This document shows positions 16,061 to 24,184 of a DNA stretch of 64,000 bases, piece by piece. The notes beneath the pieces were generated by a model, which searched no databases, was not told where the DNA came from, and worked only from the letters and a program-made list of their open reading frames with translations. The translations under genes were made by a program, and so were the position numbers. The number at the start of each line of letters is the position of its first letter. Positions within the stretch are counted from its first letter, which is position 1. The DNA is from Marine Group I thaumarchaeote (GTDB taxonomy: Archaea; Thermoproteota; Nitrososphaeria; Nitrososphaerales; Nitrosopumilaceae), in contig JACATA010000003.1 in the NCBI GenBank assembly GCA_013390375.1, forward strand, positions 24,411-88,410, read 5' to 3'.

Positions 16061-18916
16061 TTGTATAGCACATCAAGTGAAACCAGCACACCACCACCGG
16101 ATGCTGGGAAGTATATCAGAATAGGAATAGTAGCTCTGATAGGAATTGCTGCCTTTGTTCTCGTAAGCAGCCAGGCTGTGACATTATTTATGAATGTGGA
16201 GGAATTTGCAGATCTCTTTATAACGCCACTTTACTTTGCATTAATTTCTGCCTTAATTCTATCAGTAATAGCGCTAGTACGTGTAAACATAGTAAAACGC
16301 CATTCGATTTTTTGGTATTCTCTGTCTACTGCAATTGGTTTTTTTAATCGTAACCAAACTTCGGCTGTATCAGAAAACATTACAAGTTTCCACGATCACA
16401 AGGTATCCGTTCCACATTTTGTAATCTGGCAGATTACCAAGGTTGTCCTCTTTGGAGCATTCTTTGCAAACCTTATGTTCGGCTTTGCCATCACGTATGC
16501 AATAGACGGAAATGATCTTGGTATAGAGAACATACCTACAATATTCTCACTTCCTTTTGTAACACCACCAACTGACCATTCCTACGCAACTGAAAAAGTG
16601 ATTCCAATGGTTCCGGCACTATTAGTTCTGGTTCCTCCCATATTGGCTGTCATTGGACTACGGCTCTTGTTGTTTGTTGGCGTACACCATATTTACAAGG
16701 TTGTTACGTCCTATATTCACGATGCTGCTGGAGGAAAACCCAAGTGGCTTAATTATACTTCAACACTTGAGGCAATTGTAGGTATTGGAATAATCTGGAC
16801 TGCCTTTAACATGTTCTTTGTTGATAACATTGATTACAATACAAAATATGCCATAGGAGGAACGCTTGTTATTGGTCTTGCGTTAATTGCGTTTTCAATA
16901 TTTGATAAGATAAGATCTAGGATACTAACACATATGTTAAAAAGAGATGTCTATATCAGAATTTTTACTATCATCGCAATTGCAGTGGTTGTTGGCATTG
17001 CAATATCTGTTAACACCAGCATCGCTGATGCTAAAAAGATAGAATATCTTGGACCATATACTGCACAACAAATTGGCGTTAACAAATACCTTGCCGAATT
17101 AGATCAAATTGAGGAACACATTCATGATCCAACACTAAAATCAATTTCTCCAAACCAAATTGATCAATACATTAAAGATAATGCTGATGTTCTAGACGTC
17201 ATCCGTGTATGGGACTGGGAAGCAGCATTTGCAAAATTAAAGCCAGAAATTGGTCTTATACCATATGTAAATTTTGTAGATAATGATATTTTGAGGTTTG
17301 ATAACAAACTATACTGGACTGCATCCATGGCGCCAATCCTGCCTTCTTCTGTAAGCTTGGAAAACCAGTGGTATAACGAGCACCTAGTTTATACTCATGT
17401 GCCAAACGGATTTCTAACTTTAGAGGCGACTGATGGCAAGATAGTTGACAGCTCTGAGATATTTGAGCAGAGAAAAATCTACTATGGTGAGGGCGGCTTG
17501 CTTGATCAAACTTGGTCGGGATATCCCGTAGACCGAGGATCAACTACAGCAGAATTAAATAATGAATTTTATGACGGAATGGGCGGCTTGGAAATTGCCC
17601 CGCCTATTAGCTGGCTGTTTGAGCCAAACTTTATGATCTCATTTCCTGGAACACCAATTCATGTTATGAGATACAAAGATGTTAACGAGAGAATGGAGAT
17701 TCTTTATCCATACTTTTTGTATAACTTGTTTGGAAAGGAGCTTGATTCACTTCCAGTAACAGATGGTAAGAACACCTATTGGCTCGTTCCACTCATAATT
17801 GGATTTGATTCAAAAGATGTGCCTTGGTCAGCGGGAAATCCATATCTTAGACTGGTGGGTTACGGGTTAGTCGACTCCTATGACGGTAGTATTAAGCTGA
17901 TTAAACACGGAGACGACTTTTTTACTAATATGTTCATGGACCAGTATAAGGACAATGTAATTGAGATGCCTGAATGGCTTGAAGAACAAATTAGGTATCC
18001 CCAAGAACTTTTCAACTGGAGGACTGAGATGTACAACATCTATCACGTTACTGACGTTGATATATTCATACAAGCAAATGAATTCTATGAAATACCTCGT
18101 GGTCTAGACACTTACTACATAGAGGCAAAGCCACCTGGATTTGAAGAACCAGAATTTGTAGGTTTGCTATCTCTTGAACTTCGGGGCTCACAGGGAAGAA
18201 ACTTGGCTGGATATATGGTTGTACAAAACGATACGCCAGACTTGGGTCACATGCATTTTTATGAAGTTCCAATAGAGTCAGAAACTAAACTGTTAGGACC
18301 TACCTCTGTTCTTGAAGCATTGGATAGGGATCCGGACTTTGCTCAATTAAAGACACTTTTACGAAATCCTCGAATTGGTGATAACATATTATATCAAGTG
18401 GGTGAGCACGATACTTACTTTATTCCAGTTTATACTGCCGGTGCAGGAGGTGTTGTAGCGCAACTGGGTACGATTGCAGCAGTTGGAGCTGCATTTACCG
18501 GTGAATATTATGTAGGGTTAGGCGATACTCAAGAATCAGCATTTGAGGCATATTTACAAAAACTATCTGGCATTACACCAACTGCTTCTGCCACCAGTGA
18601 TGGCATAATGGGCATTGTACTAGACAAAGATGCAAGGATAGATGTGGTGATGTCAATTTTTGAAGAAAGGGGGATTACCATTACTACTCCAACTTCAATC
18701 CAAATTCCACTGTCATTTAGTATGGGTGATATTGCATTCTATTCCAAGTCTGACCTAAAGGATACAACCGAATTGATTACAAAATTCATAAATGAAGCTG
18801 GAACTGGTAAGCGTATTCTAATGTGGGAAGAAGAAAATACATTTAACTTTGGATACCTCAAAATTGTTGACAACATAACTGAGCTACATTATATCTCGAT
18901 TGAGGTAGGCAAGTAG
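16061..18916 (+). CDS. UPF0182 family large membrane protein
   Basis: A 951-residue protein of the COG1615/UPF0182 family with a TTG start. The first 330 residues contain about seven hydrophobic helices in pairs, for example IRIGIVALIGIAAFVLVSS and IGGTLVIGLALIAFSIF. After that comes a long extracellular region with family motifs NQWYNEHLVYTH, the PPISWLFEP block and YPQELFNWRTEMYNIYHVTD followed by an FYEIP. The function is unknown in all organisms; homologues occur in many bacteria and some archaea. A glutaminase-like protein starts on the base after its stop codon, so the two are probably co-expressed. Confidence 0.88.
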   Translation: MYSTSSETSTPPPDAGKYIRIGIVALIGIAAFVLVSSQAVTLFMNVEEFADLFITPLYFALISALILSVIALVRVNIVKRHSIFWYSLSTAIGFFNRNQTSAVSENITSFHDHKVSVPHFVIWQITKVVLFGAFFANLMFGFAITYAIDGNDLGIENIPTIFSLPFVTPPTDHSYATEKVIPMVPALLVLVPPILAVIGLRLLLFVGVHHIYKVVTSYIHDAAGGKPKWLNYTSTLEAIVGIGIIWTAFNMFFVDNIDYNTKYAIGGTLVIGLALIAFSIFDKIRSRILTHMLKRDVYIRIFTIIAIAVVVGIAISVNTSIADAKKIEYLGPYTAQQIGVNKYLAELDQIEEHIHDPTLKSISPNQIDQYIKDNADVLDVIRVWDWEAAFAKLKPEIGLIPYVNFVDNDILRFDNKLYWTASMAPILPSSVSLENQWYNEHLVYTHVPNGFLTLEATDGKIVDSSEIFEQRKIYYGEGGLLDQTWSGYPVDRGSTTAELNNEFYDGMGGLEIAPPISWLFEPNFMISFPGTPIHVMRYKDVNERMEILYPYFLYNLFGKELDSLPVTDGKNTYWLVPLIIGFDSKDVPWSAGNPYLRLVGYGLVDSYDGSIKLIKHGDDFFTNMFMDQYKDNVIEMPEWLEEQIRYPQELFNWRTEMYNIYHVTDVDIFIQANEFYEIPRGLDTYYIEAKPPGFEEPEFVGLLSLELRGSQGRNLAGYMVVQNDTPDLGHMHFYEVPIESETKLLGPTSVLEALDRDPDFAQLKTLLRNPRIGDNILYQVGEHDTYFIPVYTAGAGGVVAQLGTIAAVGAAFTGEYYVGLGDTQESAFEAYLQKLSGITPTASATSDGIMGIVLDKDARIDVVMSIFEERGITITTPTSIQIPLSFSMGDIAFYSKSDLKDTTELITKFINEAGTGKRILMWEEENTFNFGYLKIVDNITELHYISIEVGK

Positions 18917-19459
18917 TTGTTACTTGTTGTGGACAACAGTTCTATCTATACAAAAAATCTGGTAAACTTTCTTTCTGAAAAGAAAATCAAATTTGTCAGC
19001 CAAAAATTTGATGAAGTAAACCTATCTGACATGCAGCAATTTAATTCGTTTATTCTTTCTGGAAGAAAAAAAAATGATAGAAAAATTAACACTGTAAATT
19101 CTAAAATCGTAAAACATGCCATCTCTGAGAAAAAACATCTATTTGGAATATGTTATGGCGCTGAAATTCTAACGCAGACTCTAGGTGGCACAATTAAAAA
19201 ATCTAGCAAACAAGTTAAAGGCGACGAAACAGTCATTGTTGAAAAGAAAAATAAAATTTGCCAAAATAAAATTGACGTATTTGAAAGCCATAGGTATGAA
19301 ATATCAAAATTAGGTAGTCAGCTTCATAGTTTAGCCAGATCCAAATCATGCAAGCATGAAATTATAAAACATAATGATTTGAACATTTTTGGCACACAGT
19401 TTCATCCTGAAATGAGTAGCGATGGCCAGTCTATGATTCAGGCTTTTTTATCTCTCTAA
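18917..19459 (+). CDS. Class I glutamine amidotransferase, GMP-synthase-subunit-A-like
   Basis: A 180-residue class I GATase with a TTG start directly after the UPF0182 stop. The nucleophile elbow is FGICYGAEILTQTLGG with the catalytic Cys, and the His-Glu pair is in GTQFHPEMSSD. The segment VFESHRYEISKLG resembles the ESH loop of the archaeal GMP synthase glutaminase subunit. However, the oxyanion-side motif is FILSGRKKND instead of the usual SGGP, and the protein is slightly short. It may be the genuine GuaA glutaminase or a paralogue for an unknown amidation; the second is hinted at by its membrane-protein neighbour. Confidence 0.75.
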   Translation: MLLVVDNSSIYTKNLVNFLSEKKIKFVSQKFDEVNLSDMQQFNSFILSGRKKNDRKINTVNSKIVKHAISEKKHLFGICYGAEILTQTLGGTIKKSSKQVKGDETVIVEKKNKICQNKIDVFESHRYEISKLGSQLHSLARSKSCKHEIIKHNDLNIFGTQFHPEMSSDGQSMIQAFLSL

Positions 19460-19494
19460 TAGATTGAAATATAGTAAAATAACTATAAAATATA

Positions 19495-19632
19495 ATGGTA
19501 AAAAAGTTAGAAATTGATTACAATGAGAAGAAGGAGATCGTTTCACCTTCATATGTTGATATCGTTTCTAAAATCAATGAAATAATTGATATTATTTCAA
19601 TTAAAAAAACAGATGACAGAGAGTTAATCTGA
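19495..19632 (+). CDS. Small charged protein of unknown function (45 residues)
   Basis: An ATG at 19495 opens a 45-codon frame (MVKKLEIDYNEKKEIVSP, then SKINEIIDIISIKK) ending in TGA at 19632, just before the tRNA-Gly gene on the other strand. The composition is a charged N-terminal part followed by an Ile-rich helix, plausible for a small folded or partner-binding protein. It starts 35 bases after the glutaminase gene. It is short enough to be missed by length cut-offs. Confidence 0.42.
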   Translation: MVKKLEIDYNEKKEIVSPSYVDIVSKINEIIDIISIKKTDDRELI

Positions 19633-19640
19633 ATCTAAAA

Positions 19641-19714
19641 TGCGGAGTGCGGGATTTGAACACGCGACCTCCAGCTTGGGAAGCTGACGTCCTGCCAGTC
19701 TGGACTAACTCCGC
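19641..19714 (-). tRNA. tRNA-Gly(CCC)
   Basis: Read on the minus strand this is a 74-base cloverleaf without encoded CCA: acceptor GCGGAGT/ACTCCGC with discriminator A, D stem GTCC/GGAC, anticodon stem TCAGC/GCTGG, loop TTCCCAA (anticodon CCC), five-base variable loop AGGTC, and T arm GCGTG-TTCAAAT-CCCGC. The T stem contains one T-C mismatch (position 52 with 62). No intron is present. Confidence 0.93.
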
Positions 19715-19737
19715 TCAATTCGAGTTTTGAAATTAAT

Positions 19738-19746
19738 ATTATATAG
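19738..19746. promoter_or_regulatory. Shared divergent TATA element
   Basis: The stretch ATTATATAG is centred about 28 bases from the 5' end of the tRNA-Gly on the minus strand and about 25 bases from the ATG of the zinc-finger gene on the plus strand. Because TATATA is symmetric, one element could serve both divergent genes. Confidence 0.5.
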
Positions 19747-19766
19747 TTTGATTGATAATTTTTACC

Positions 19767-19940
19767 ATGGATGCAAGATGCCCAGAATGTGAAAAGGTTG
19801 CAGTTCTTGACGATGAGATTACAAAAGTAAAATGTCCTCACTGCAGCTTTGAGGCAGATTACGAAACTTACTTAGAGATTATGAAAGAGAAGGCACTGAA
19901 CATGTCGGCGGATTATATTCCAGACAGACCAGGTTTCTAG
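19767..19940 (+). CDS. Small zinc-ribbon protein (57 residues)
   Basis: The ATG at 19767 gives MDARCPECEKVAVLDDE, followed by VKCPHCSFEADYETYLEIM. The two CPxC knuckles about 20 residues apart form one zinc ribbon, and a short helix and the tail YIPDRPGF follow. Such small ribbons are found beside ribosomal and translation genes in archaea, and here S6e and aIF2 gamma follow on the same strand. The role is unknown; RNA or ribosome association is an inference from context only. A TATA element lies about 25 bases before the ATG, so the message is probably leaderless. Confidence 0.72.
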   Translation: MDARCPECEKVAVLDDEITKVKCPHCSFEADYETYLEIMKEKALNMSADYIPDRPGF

Positions 19941-19989
19941 CTAACAAACTCCAAAGGTTAATTAGTAGTTTGGTGATTTTTTCGAATGC

Positions 19990-20472
19990 TTGGCTAACTT
20001 CAAGATGACAATTTCTGATACAAAAGGAAAATCAATAGTTAAGGAACTAAAAGATAATGACGCTAATCCTTTACTTGGATTACTAATTGGTCAAGAAACA
20101 GATGCCTCTCTTGTAGGATTAGAGGGAAAGATCAAGATTACAGGTGGCAGTGATAAATCAGGTGTTCCAATGAGAGCAGATCTTCTTGGAGCTGCAAGAA
20201 AACGTATTTTAATACCAAATGGAGTTGGTTTACAAAACACCGAAAAAGGTCTGCGAAAACGGAAGCTGCTAAGAGGAAATACAATCTCTGAAGAAATTTA
20301 TCAGATTAACAGCAAATATGATGGTGAAATTAAGGTAGAGGAACCAAAGAAAGAAGAGAAAGCAGAAGCTCCTAAAGAAAAACCAAAGGCAGAAGCTCCT
20401 AAAGAAAAACCAAAGGCAGAAGCTCCTAAAGAAAAACCAAAGGCAGAAGCTCCTAAAGAAAAAAAGGAATAG
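19990..20472 (+). CDS. rps6e: Small ribosomal subunit protein S6e
   Basis: A 160-residue protein with a TTG start (ANFKMTISDTKGKSIVKEL). The conserved S6e core is visible in DASLVGLEGKIKITGGSDKS and GVPMRADLLGAARKRIL, then KGLRKRKLLRGNTISEEIYQ. Archaeal S6e is normally about 100-130 residues. The extra C-terminal tail here is a Lys/Glu/Ala/Pro-rich repeat (unit AEAPKEKPK) made of perfect 27-base DNA repeats. aIF2 gamma starts 28 bases downstream, a pairing also found in other archaea. Confidence 0.93.
   Translation: MANFKMTISDTKGKSIVKELKDNDANPLLGLLIGQETDASLVGLEGKIKITGGSDKSGVPMRADLLGAARKRILIPNGVGLQNTEKGLRKRKLLRGNTISEEIYQINSKYDGEIKVEEPKKEEKAEAPKEKPKAEAPKEKPKAEAPKEKPKAEAPKEKKE
20362..20463 (+). 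repeat. 27-bp perfect tandem repeat, about 3.8 copies, in rps6e
   Basis: Units at 20362-20388, 20389-20415 and 20416-20442 are identical, and a fourth partial unit runs 20443-20463. Each begins GCAGAAGCTCCTAAAG. They encode AEAPKEKPK. Identity at every third codon position shows recent copying by slippage or recombination and not just a conserved peptide. Confidence 0.97.
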
Positions 20473-20500
20473 GTTAACATAACAGAATTTTTAATTCTTA

Positions 20501-21766
20501 ATGATGCACTGGAAAGATACACTTCCTGATTGGTACGTAAAAAAATATGGAAAACAACCGTGTATCAATATTGGTACTGCAGGTCATGTAGACCACGGAA
20601 AAACAACTCTAATTCAGGCTCTAACTGGAACTTGGACAGGCAGACATAGTCAAGAGCTAAAAAGGGGTATTACCATACGTGTTGGATATTCAGATGCAGC
20701 ATTTTACAAATGTAAAGACTGTGAATCACCATTGGGGTATTCAACTGAGCCTAAATGCCATAACTGTGGAAAGGAAAGTGAATTATCAAGAGTGATAAGT
20801 TTCGTTGATAGTCCAGGTCATGAAAGTTTGATGGCAAATATGCTTTCAGGTTCGGCATTAATGGATGGTGCTTTGCTGTTAGTTGCTGTAAATTCTAAAG
20901 TCCCGCAGCCTCAAACAAAAGAACATCTTCAGGCTTTACAAATATTGGGAATTAAACAAATTGTAATTGTTCAAAACAAAGTTGATCTAACATCATACCA
21001 AGATGCTTTATCAAATTATTCTGAAATTACAAAATTTGTAAAGGGAACAAAAGCAGCTAATTCCCCAATTATACCAATTAGTGCACAGTCATCTCTTAAC
21101 ATGGATGCTTTGATAGGTGCTATTGAAGAAACGATTGAAACACCAGTTAGGGATGAATCTAGTGACACTGTGATGCATGTTTTACGATCTTTTGATGTAA
21201 ACAAACCTGGAACTAAAATAAAAAACCTCAAAGGTGGAGTAATTGGTGGTAGCATAACTCAGGGAAAGTTATCAGTGGGTGATGAAATTGAGATCAAACC
21301 TGGAATAATTAATCCGAAGAAGAAATCTTATCAATCTATACAGACAGAAATAGTTTCTTTGGGAACAGGTGCAGGTATTGTAGATGAAGTAAAATCAGGA
21401 GGTCTGGTGGCAATTGGAACAAAACTTGATCCCTCTCTTTCAACAAGTGATTCGTTAATAGGCTCTGTCGTTGGCAAGCCTGGCACACTACCTGAAAATT
21501 CTACAGAGGCAAAACTAAAAATCAGTTTATTTGATACTGCTGTTGGTTCTGCTGGAGAAACTAAAGTTGTACCTGTAACAGTTGGTGAATTGCTTAGAAT
21601 TAGTGTCGGAACTGCTCCTGTACCTGCAAAGGTAAACAAGGTAAAATCTGATAATATAGAAGTAGAATTTAGAAGGCCTGTATGTCTTTTTACTAAAGGA
21701 AATGTTGCACTTAGCAGGAGAATTGCAGAAAGGTGGAGACTTATTGGTGCAGGAATAATTGGTTGA
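20501..21766 (+). CDS. Translation initiation factor aIF2 gamma subunit
   Basis: A 421-residue GTPase that brings initiator Met-tRNA to the small ribosomal subunit. G1 reads GTAGHVDHGKTTL, the G3 motif is FVDSPGHESLM, G4 is VQNKVDL, and G5 is PISAQS. A zinc knuckle characteristic of the gamma subunit is inserted before G3 (CKDCESPLG, then CHNCGKE). The C-terminal beta-barrel domains end with SRRIAERWRLIGAGII, typical of the family. The start has two adjacent ATGs. The alpha subunit is nearby on the opposite strand (22.8-23.6 kb); beta is not in the window. Confidence 0.97.
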   Translation: MMHWKDTLPDWYVKKYGKQPCINIGTAGHVDHGKTTLIQALTGTWTGRHSQELKRGITIRVGYSDAAFYKCKDCESPLGYSTEPKCHNCGKESELSRVISFVDSPGHESLMANMLSGSALMDGALLLVAVNSKVPQPQTKEHLQALQILGIKQIVIVQNKVDLTSYQDALSNYSEITKFVKGTKAANSPIIPISAQSSLNMDALIGAIEETIETPVRDESSDTVMHVLRSFDVNKPGTKIKNLKGGVIGGSITQGKLSVGDEIEIKPGIINPKKKSYQSIQTEIVSLGTGAGIVDEVKSGGLVAIGTKLDPSLSTSDSLIGSVVGKPGTLPENSTEAKLKISLFDTAVGSAGETKVVPVTVGELLRISVGTAPVPAKVNKVKSDNIEVEFRRPVCLFTKGNVALSRRIAERWRLIGAGIIG

Positions 21767-22127
21767 AGTTATCTGTGATACAAGCTTTCTGATTCATCTA
21801 TCTACTCGCAAGATCAAGAACATTGATTCCGTAAACACTGAGATTGGTCAAATACAATTTGTCGTTCCTTCTGCAGTACTAAATGAGCTGAGAAAACTTT
21901 CTAAAACACAAAAGAAAAAACAGGATGCTATAACAACTCTTGAGTTTGCACGAAATTTGAAAACTACCCAGATGTCTGGCAAATTTGCAGATCAAGCGAT
22001 AATTGAACATGTAAGAAAGCGTGGAGGTATAATTGCCACGATTGACAACGAATTAAAAAATAAAATCAAAAAGTTAGGCGGCTCAGTCATGTCATTTTCA
22101 AACGACAAAATTGTTCTGGAATCCTAG
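21759..22127 (+). CDS. PIN-domain ribonuclease-like protein (Fcf1/Utp24-like)
   Basis: A 122-residue protein whose TTG start overlaps the end of aIF2 gamma by eight bases. The PIN catalytic acids are in place: VICDTSFLIHL, LNELRKLSK, KFADQAIIEHV, and GGIIATIDNELKNKIK. The final block GGIIATIDNELK is typical of the archaeal branch related to eukaryotic Fcf1/Utp24, which cuts pre-rRNA. The coupling to aIF2 gamma fits a translation or ribosome-biogenesis job and not a toxin: no antitoxin-like gene is next to it. Confidence 0.85.
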   Translation: MVEVICDTSFLIHLSTRKIKNIDSVNTEIGQIQFVVPSAVLNELRKLSKTQKKKQDAITTLEFARNLKTTQMSGKFADQAIIEHVRKRGGIIATIDNELKNKIKKLGGSVMSFSNDKIVLES

Positions 22128-22162
22128 CAAAATTTAACTGTAATAGAGATAAAATTAATGAA

Positions 22163-22609
22163 ATGCGACTCACAAGTGATGCTTTCTCAGATGGCGGTGA
22201 GATACCACGAGAATGTGGATATAAGAATGGAAATAAAGAGCCAGCCTTAGCAATTAGCGGAATTCCCAATGAAACAGAATCTCTAGCCCTAATTATGGAT
22301 GACCCAGATGCGATGGGGGCTGTCGGAAAAGTTTGGGTGCATTGGGTTGCATGGAATATTATTGCCAGTCATGCTGACATGGACGATATTTTCTCCAACA
22401 GCCGCTGTAATTTGGGAATGACAGACTTTGGCGAAGTAGGATATGGTGGACCAGCACCACCTGACAAAAGACATACGTATGTTTTCAAACTTTATGCACT
22501 TGATAGCGAACTGGATCTTCCTGACAAGTCTACAAAGGCTGAAGTTGAAAAGGCAATGGAAGGTCACATCTTAGAACAGGCAACACTTACAGGTACATAC
22601 GCACCTTGA
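22163..22609 (+). CDS. PEBP/YbhB family protein
   Basis: A 148-residue phosphatidylethanolamine-binding-protein fold. The ligand-pocket motif appears as MDDPDAMGAVGKVWVHWVAW, and the second motif is GGPAPPDKRHTYVFKLYAL, close to the family GPxPP-x-H-x-Y. Bacterial and archaeal members (YbhB, YbcL) bind small anionic ligands, but their cellular role is poorly known. No signal peptide is seen, so it is cytoplasmic. It is convergent with nop10, with only four bases between the stop codons. Confidence 0.9.
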   Translation: MRLTSDAFSDGGEIPRECGYKNGNKEPALAISGIPNETESLALIMDDPDAMGAVGKVWVHWVAWNIIASHADMDDIFSNSRCNLGMTDFGEVGYGGPAPPDKRHTYVFKLYALDSELDLPDKSTKAEVEKAMEGHILEQATLTGTYAP

Positions 22610-22613
22610 AAAT

Positions 22614-22769
22614 TTAATTTGGTTTTTCTGCTATACGTAATCTCATGTACTTGTCATCAGGAGAAAATTTTGCTGGATGTACTAACACAGTTTTTTTATT
22701 ACATTTTTTGCATTCATCCTTTAATGTATATTGTCCACACGCAGAACACTTTCTTAACTGGAACCGCAT
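22614..22769 (-). CDS. nop10: H/ACA RNP protein Nop10
   Basis: A 51-residue protein on the minus strand, too short for usual ORF cut-offs. It reads MRFQLRKCSACGQYTLKDEC, continues with KKCNKKTVLVHPAKF, and ends YMRLRIAEKPN. The two CxxC pairs form the Nop10 zinc ribbon, and PAKFSPDDKY is the conserved linker to the C-terminal helix. Nop10 bridges Cbf5 in H/ACA complexes that make pseudouridine. Its ATG overlaps the TAA of aIF2 alpha by one base, and the aIF2alpha-nop10 pair is widely conserved in archaea. Confidence 0.95.
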   Translation of the reverse strand: MRFQLRKCSACGQYTLKDECKKCNKKTVLVHPAKFSPDDKYMRLRIAEKPN

Positions 22770-23569
22770 TAACCCTCACCGGTTTTTCTAGATTCTTCTC
22801 TTGTAAATTTAAAAACACCTTTGTTTTTTCCAATATTTTTTTCAATGTCTTCTAAAATGGGCTTGAGTGTTTTTTCTGCAGATTTAAAATCTGAAGCAGT
22901 TACACTTATTCTATATTTTGGGGCTCCTACGTACAAAATTTTTACGCCATTTTGATCTGCATTTTCAAAACCTTGTAAACTATTCCTAATGTTTTCAACT
23001 CCATTTGAGCTATTATCTGTTAATTCTAAAATACCTCTAATTTCGACTGAAGGCAGTCTAATTTTGGTACTTGCTTCTTTAATTAAATCCAAAGTTTTTT
23101 TAGATAATTTCAAATCGTTAAAAACTTTAATTCCGTGTCTAGCAATGTCAACAACTCCACCATAAACAGAATCATATTTTGAAAGAATTTCGTCTTCTAG
23201 TTTTTCAACATCACTATTTGATAATTTTGCTTTCTCTTGTATATTTTTAATAATGTTTTTTCCTTTTTCGAATCGTTTTACATCAAGAAGTTTCCTTTTT
23301 TGTTGCTCCCTTGAAATCTGTTTAAGCGATAAATCAATTTCTGCTCTACCTTCTCTAATTTTCTTTACAAGCAGAACTTTTTTTTCTCCCTCTTTCACAA
23401 ATTTGCTAATATTTCGTACCCATCCATGTGCTATTTCTGAAACATGCAAAAATCCTTGGACATTGTTATACTCATCTAGAGTAGCATAAGCACCATGATC
23501 ACCTATCTTATCAATGGTAGCAATAACAATTTCTCCTTCTTCTGGTAATTCATGTACCTCAGTTGTCAT
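22769..23569 (-). CDS. Translation initiation factor aIF2 alpha subunit
   Basis: A 266-residue protein. The N-terminal S1 domain runs from about residue 10 to 85 (GEIVIATIDKIGDHGAYATL, GFLHVSEIAHGWVRNI, REGRAEIDLSLKQIS). The helical middle domain and C-terminal alpha-beta domain follow (KILYVGAPKYRISVTASDFK, then LKPILEDIEKNI), as in archaeal and eukaryotic eIF2 alpha. It joins gamma and beta to recruit initiator tRNA. It is co-transcribed with nop10 (1-base overlap). The S27e and L44e genes that often precede it in archaea are absent; cobO is upstream instead. Confidence 0.96.
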   Translation of the reverse strand: MTTEVHELPEEGEIVIATIDKIGDHGAYATLDEYNNVQGFLHVSEIAHGWVRNISKFVKEGEKKVLLVKKIREGRAEIDLSLKQISREQQKRKLLDVKRFEKGKNIIKNIQEKAKLSNSDVEKLEDEILSKYDSVYGGVVDIARHGIKVFNDLKLSKKTLDLIKEASTKIRLPSVEIRGILELTDNSSNGVENIRNSLQGFENADQNGVKILYVGAPKYRISVTASDFKSAEKTLKPILEDIEKNIGKNKGVFKFTREESRKTGEG

Positions 23570-23608
23570 TTGTTGTAATTTTTTAACAAGGTAATTTATT
23601 GTTGCTGA

Positions 23609-24142
23609 TTAGAAATCTATTCCTTTTTTTGCTTTTATACCAGACTTGAAGGGATGTTTGATTTCTTTCATCTCTGTCACAAGATCGGCTAGATCAATAA
23701 CTTCCTTTGATGCATGGTTGCCCGTAAGCACCAGATCAAGCTCAGGTGGCTTTGACTTTATGGCATCTATGACGTCACTCAGTTTCAATAATTCCAGCTG
23801 GACTGCGTAATTAATCTCGTCCAGAATTACAACATTATATTTACCGGACACAATCTTCTCCTTGCCAATCGCCAGCGCCTCGTTTGCCGCCTTGACATGG
23901 TCCTCGCGGGGGCTTTTGTCGTCCAGTATACCAACAAATCCCTTGCCTGCGGTAATAAGTTCAAATTCAGGCGCCAGCCTTTTTGCAGAATCGAGCTCAC
24001 CGTAATGCCAGGAGCCTTTTACAAACTGCACCATGCAGACTTTGTGGTTGTATCCTACCGCTCTTAGGACAAGTCCTAACGCAGCAGAGGTTTTTCCCTT
24101 GCCGCCCCCAGTATACACTATAATGAGTCCTTTTTGGCCCAC
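23609..24142 (-). CDS. cobO: Cob(I)yrinic acid a,c-diamide adenosyltransferase (CobA/CobO type)
   Basis: A 177-residue P-loop protein with a GTG start. Its Walker A is YTGGGKGKTSAALGL, followed by VCMVQFVKGSWHYGE, VVILDEINYAVQL (Walker B) and LVLTGNHASKEVIDLADLV, all CobA/BtuR/CobO hallmarks. It transfers the adenosyl group of ATP to cobalt. It is divergent from cbiA with 42 bases between starts. The coding sequence is visibly richer in G and C than its neighbours: 33 of the 60 bases at 23881-23940 are G or C. Confidence 0.94.
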   Translation of the reverse strand: MGQKGLIIVYTGGGKGKTSAALGLVLRAVGYNHKVCMVQFVKGSWHYGELDSAKRLAPEFELITAGKGFVGILDDKSPREDHVKAANEALAIGKEKIVSGKYNVVILDEINYAVQLELLKLSDVIDAIKSKPPELDLVLTGNHASKEVIDLADLVTEMKEIKHPFKSGIKAKKGIDF

Positions 24143-24184
24143 ACCTACTTTGAATTTTCTCTAAACTAAAAAGATTGATAGTGG

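Noticed and set aside
20362..20463. Possible CRISPR-like direct repeat
   Set aside because: The units abut with no spacers and stay in frame inside rps6e, so this is a coding tandem repeat. No CRISPR array or cas gene was seen in the window.
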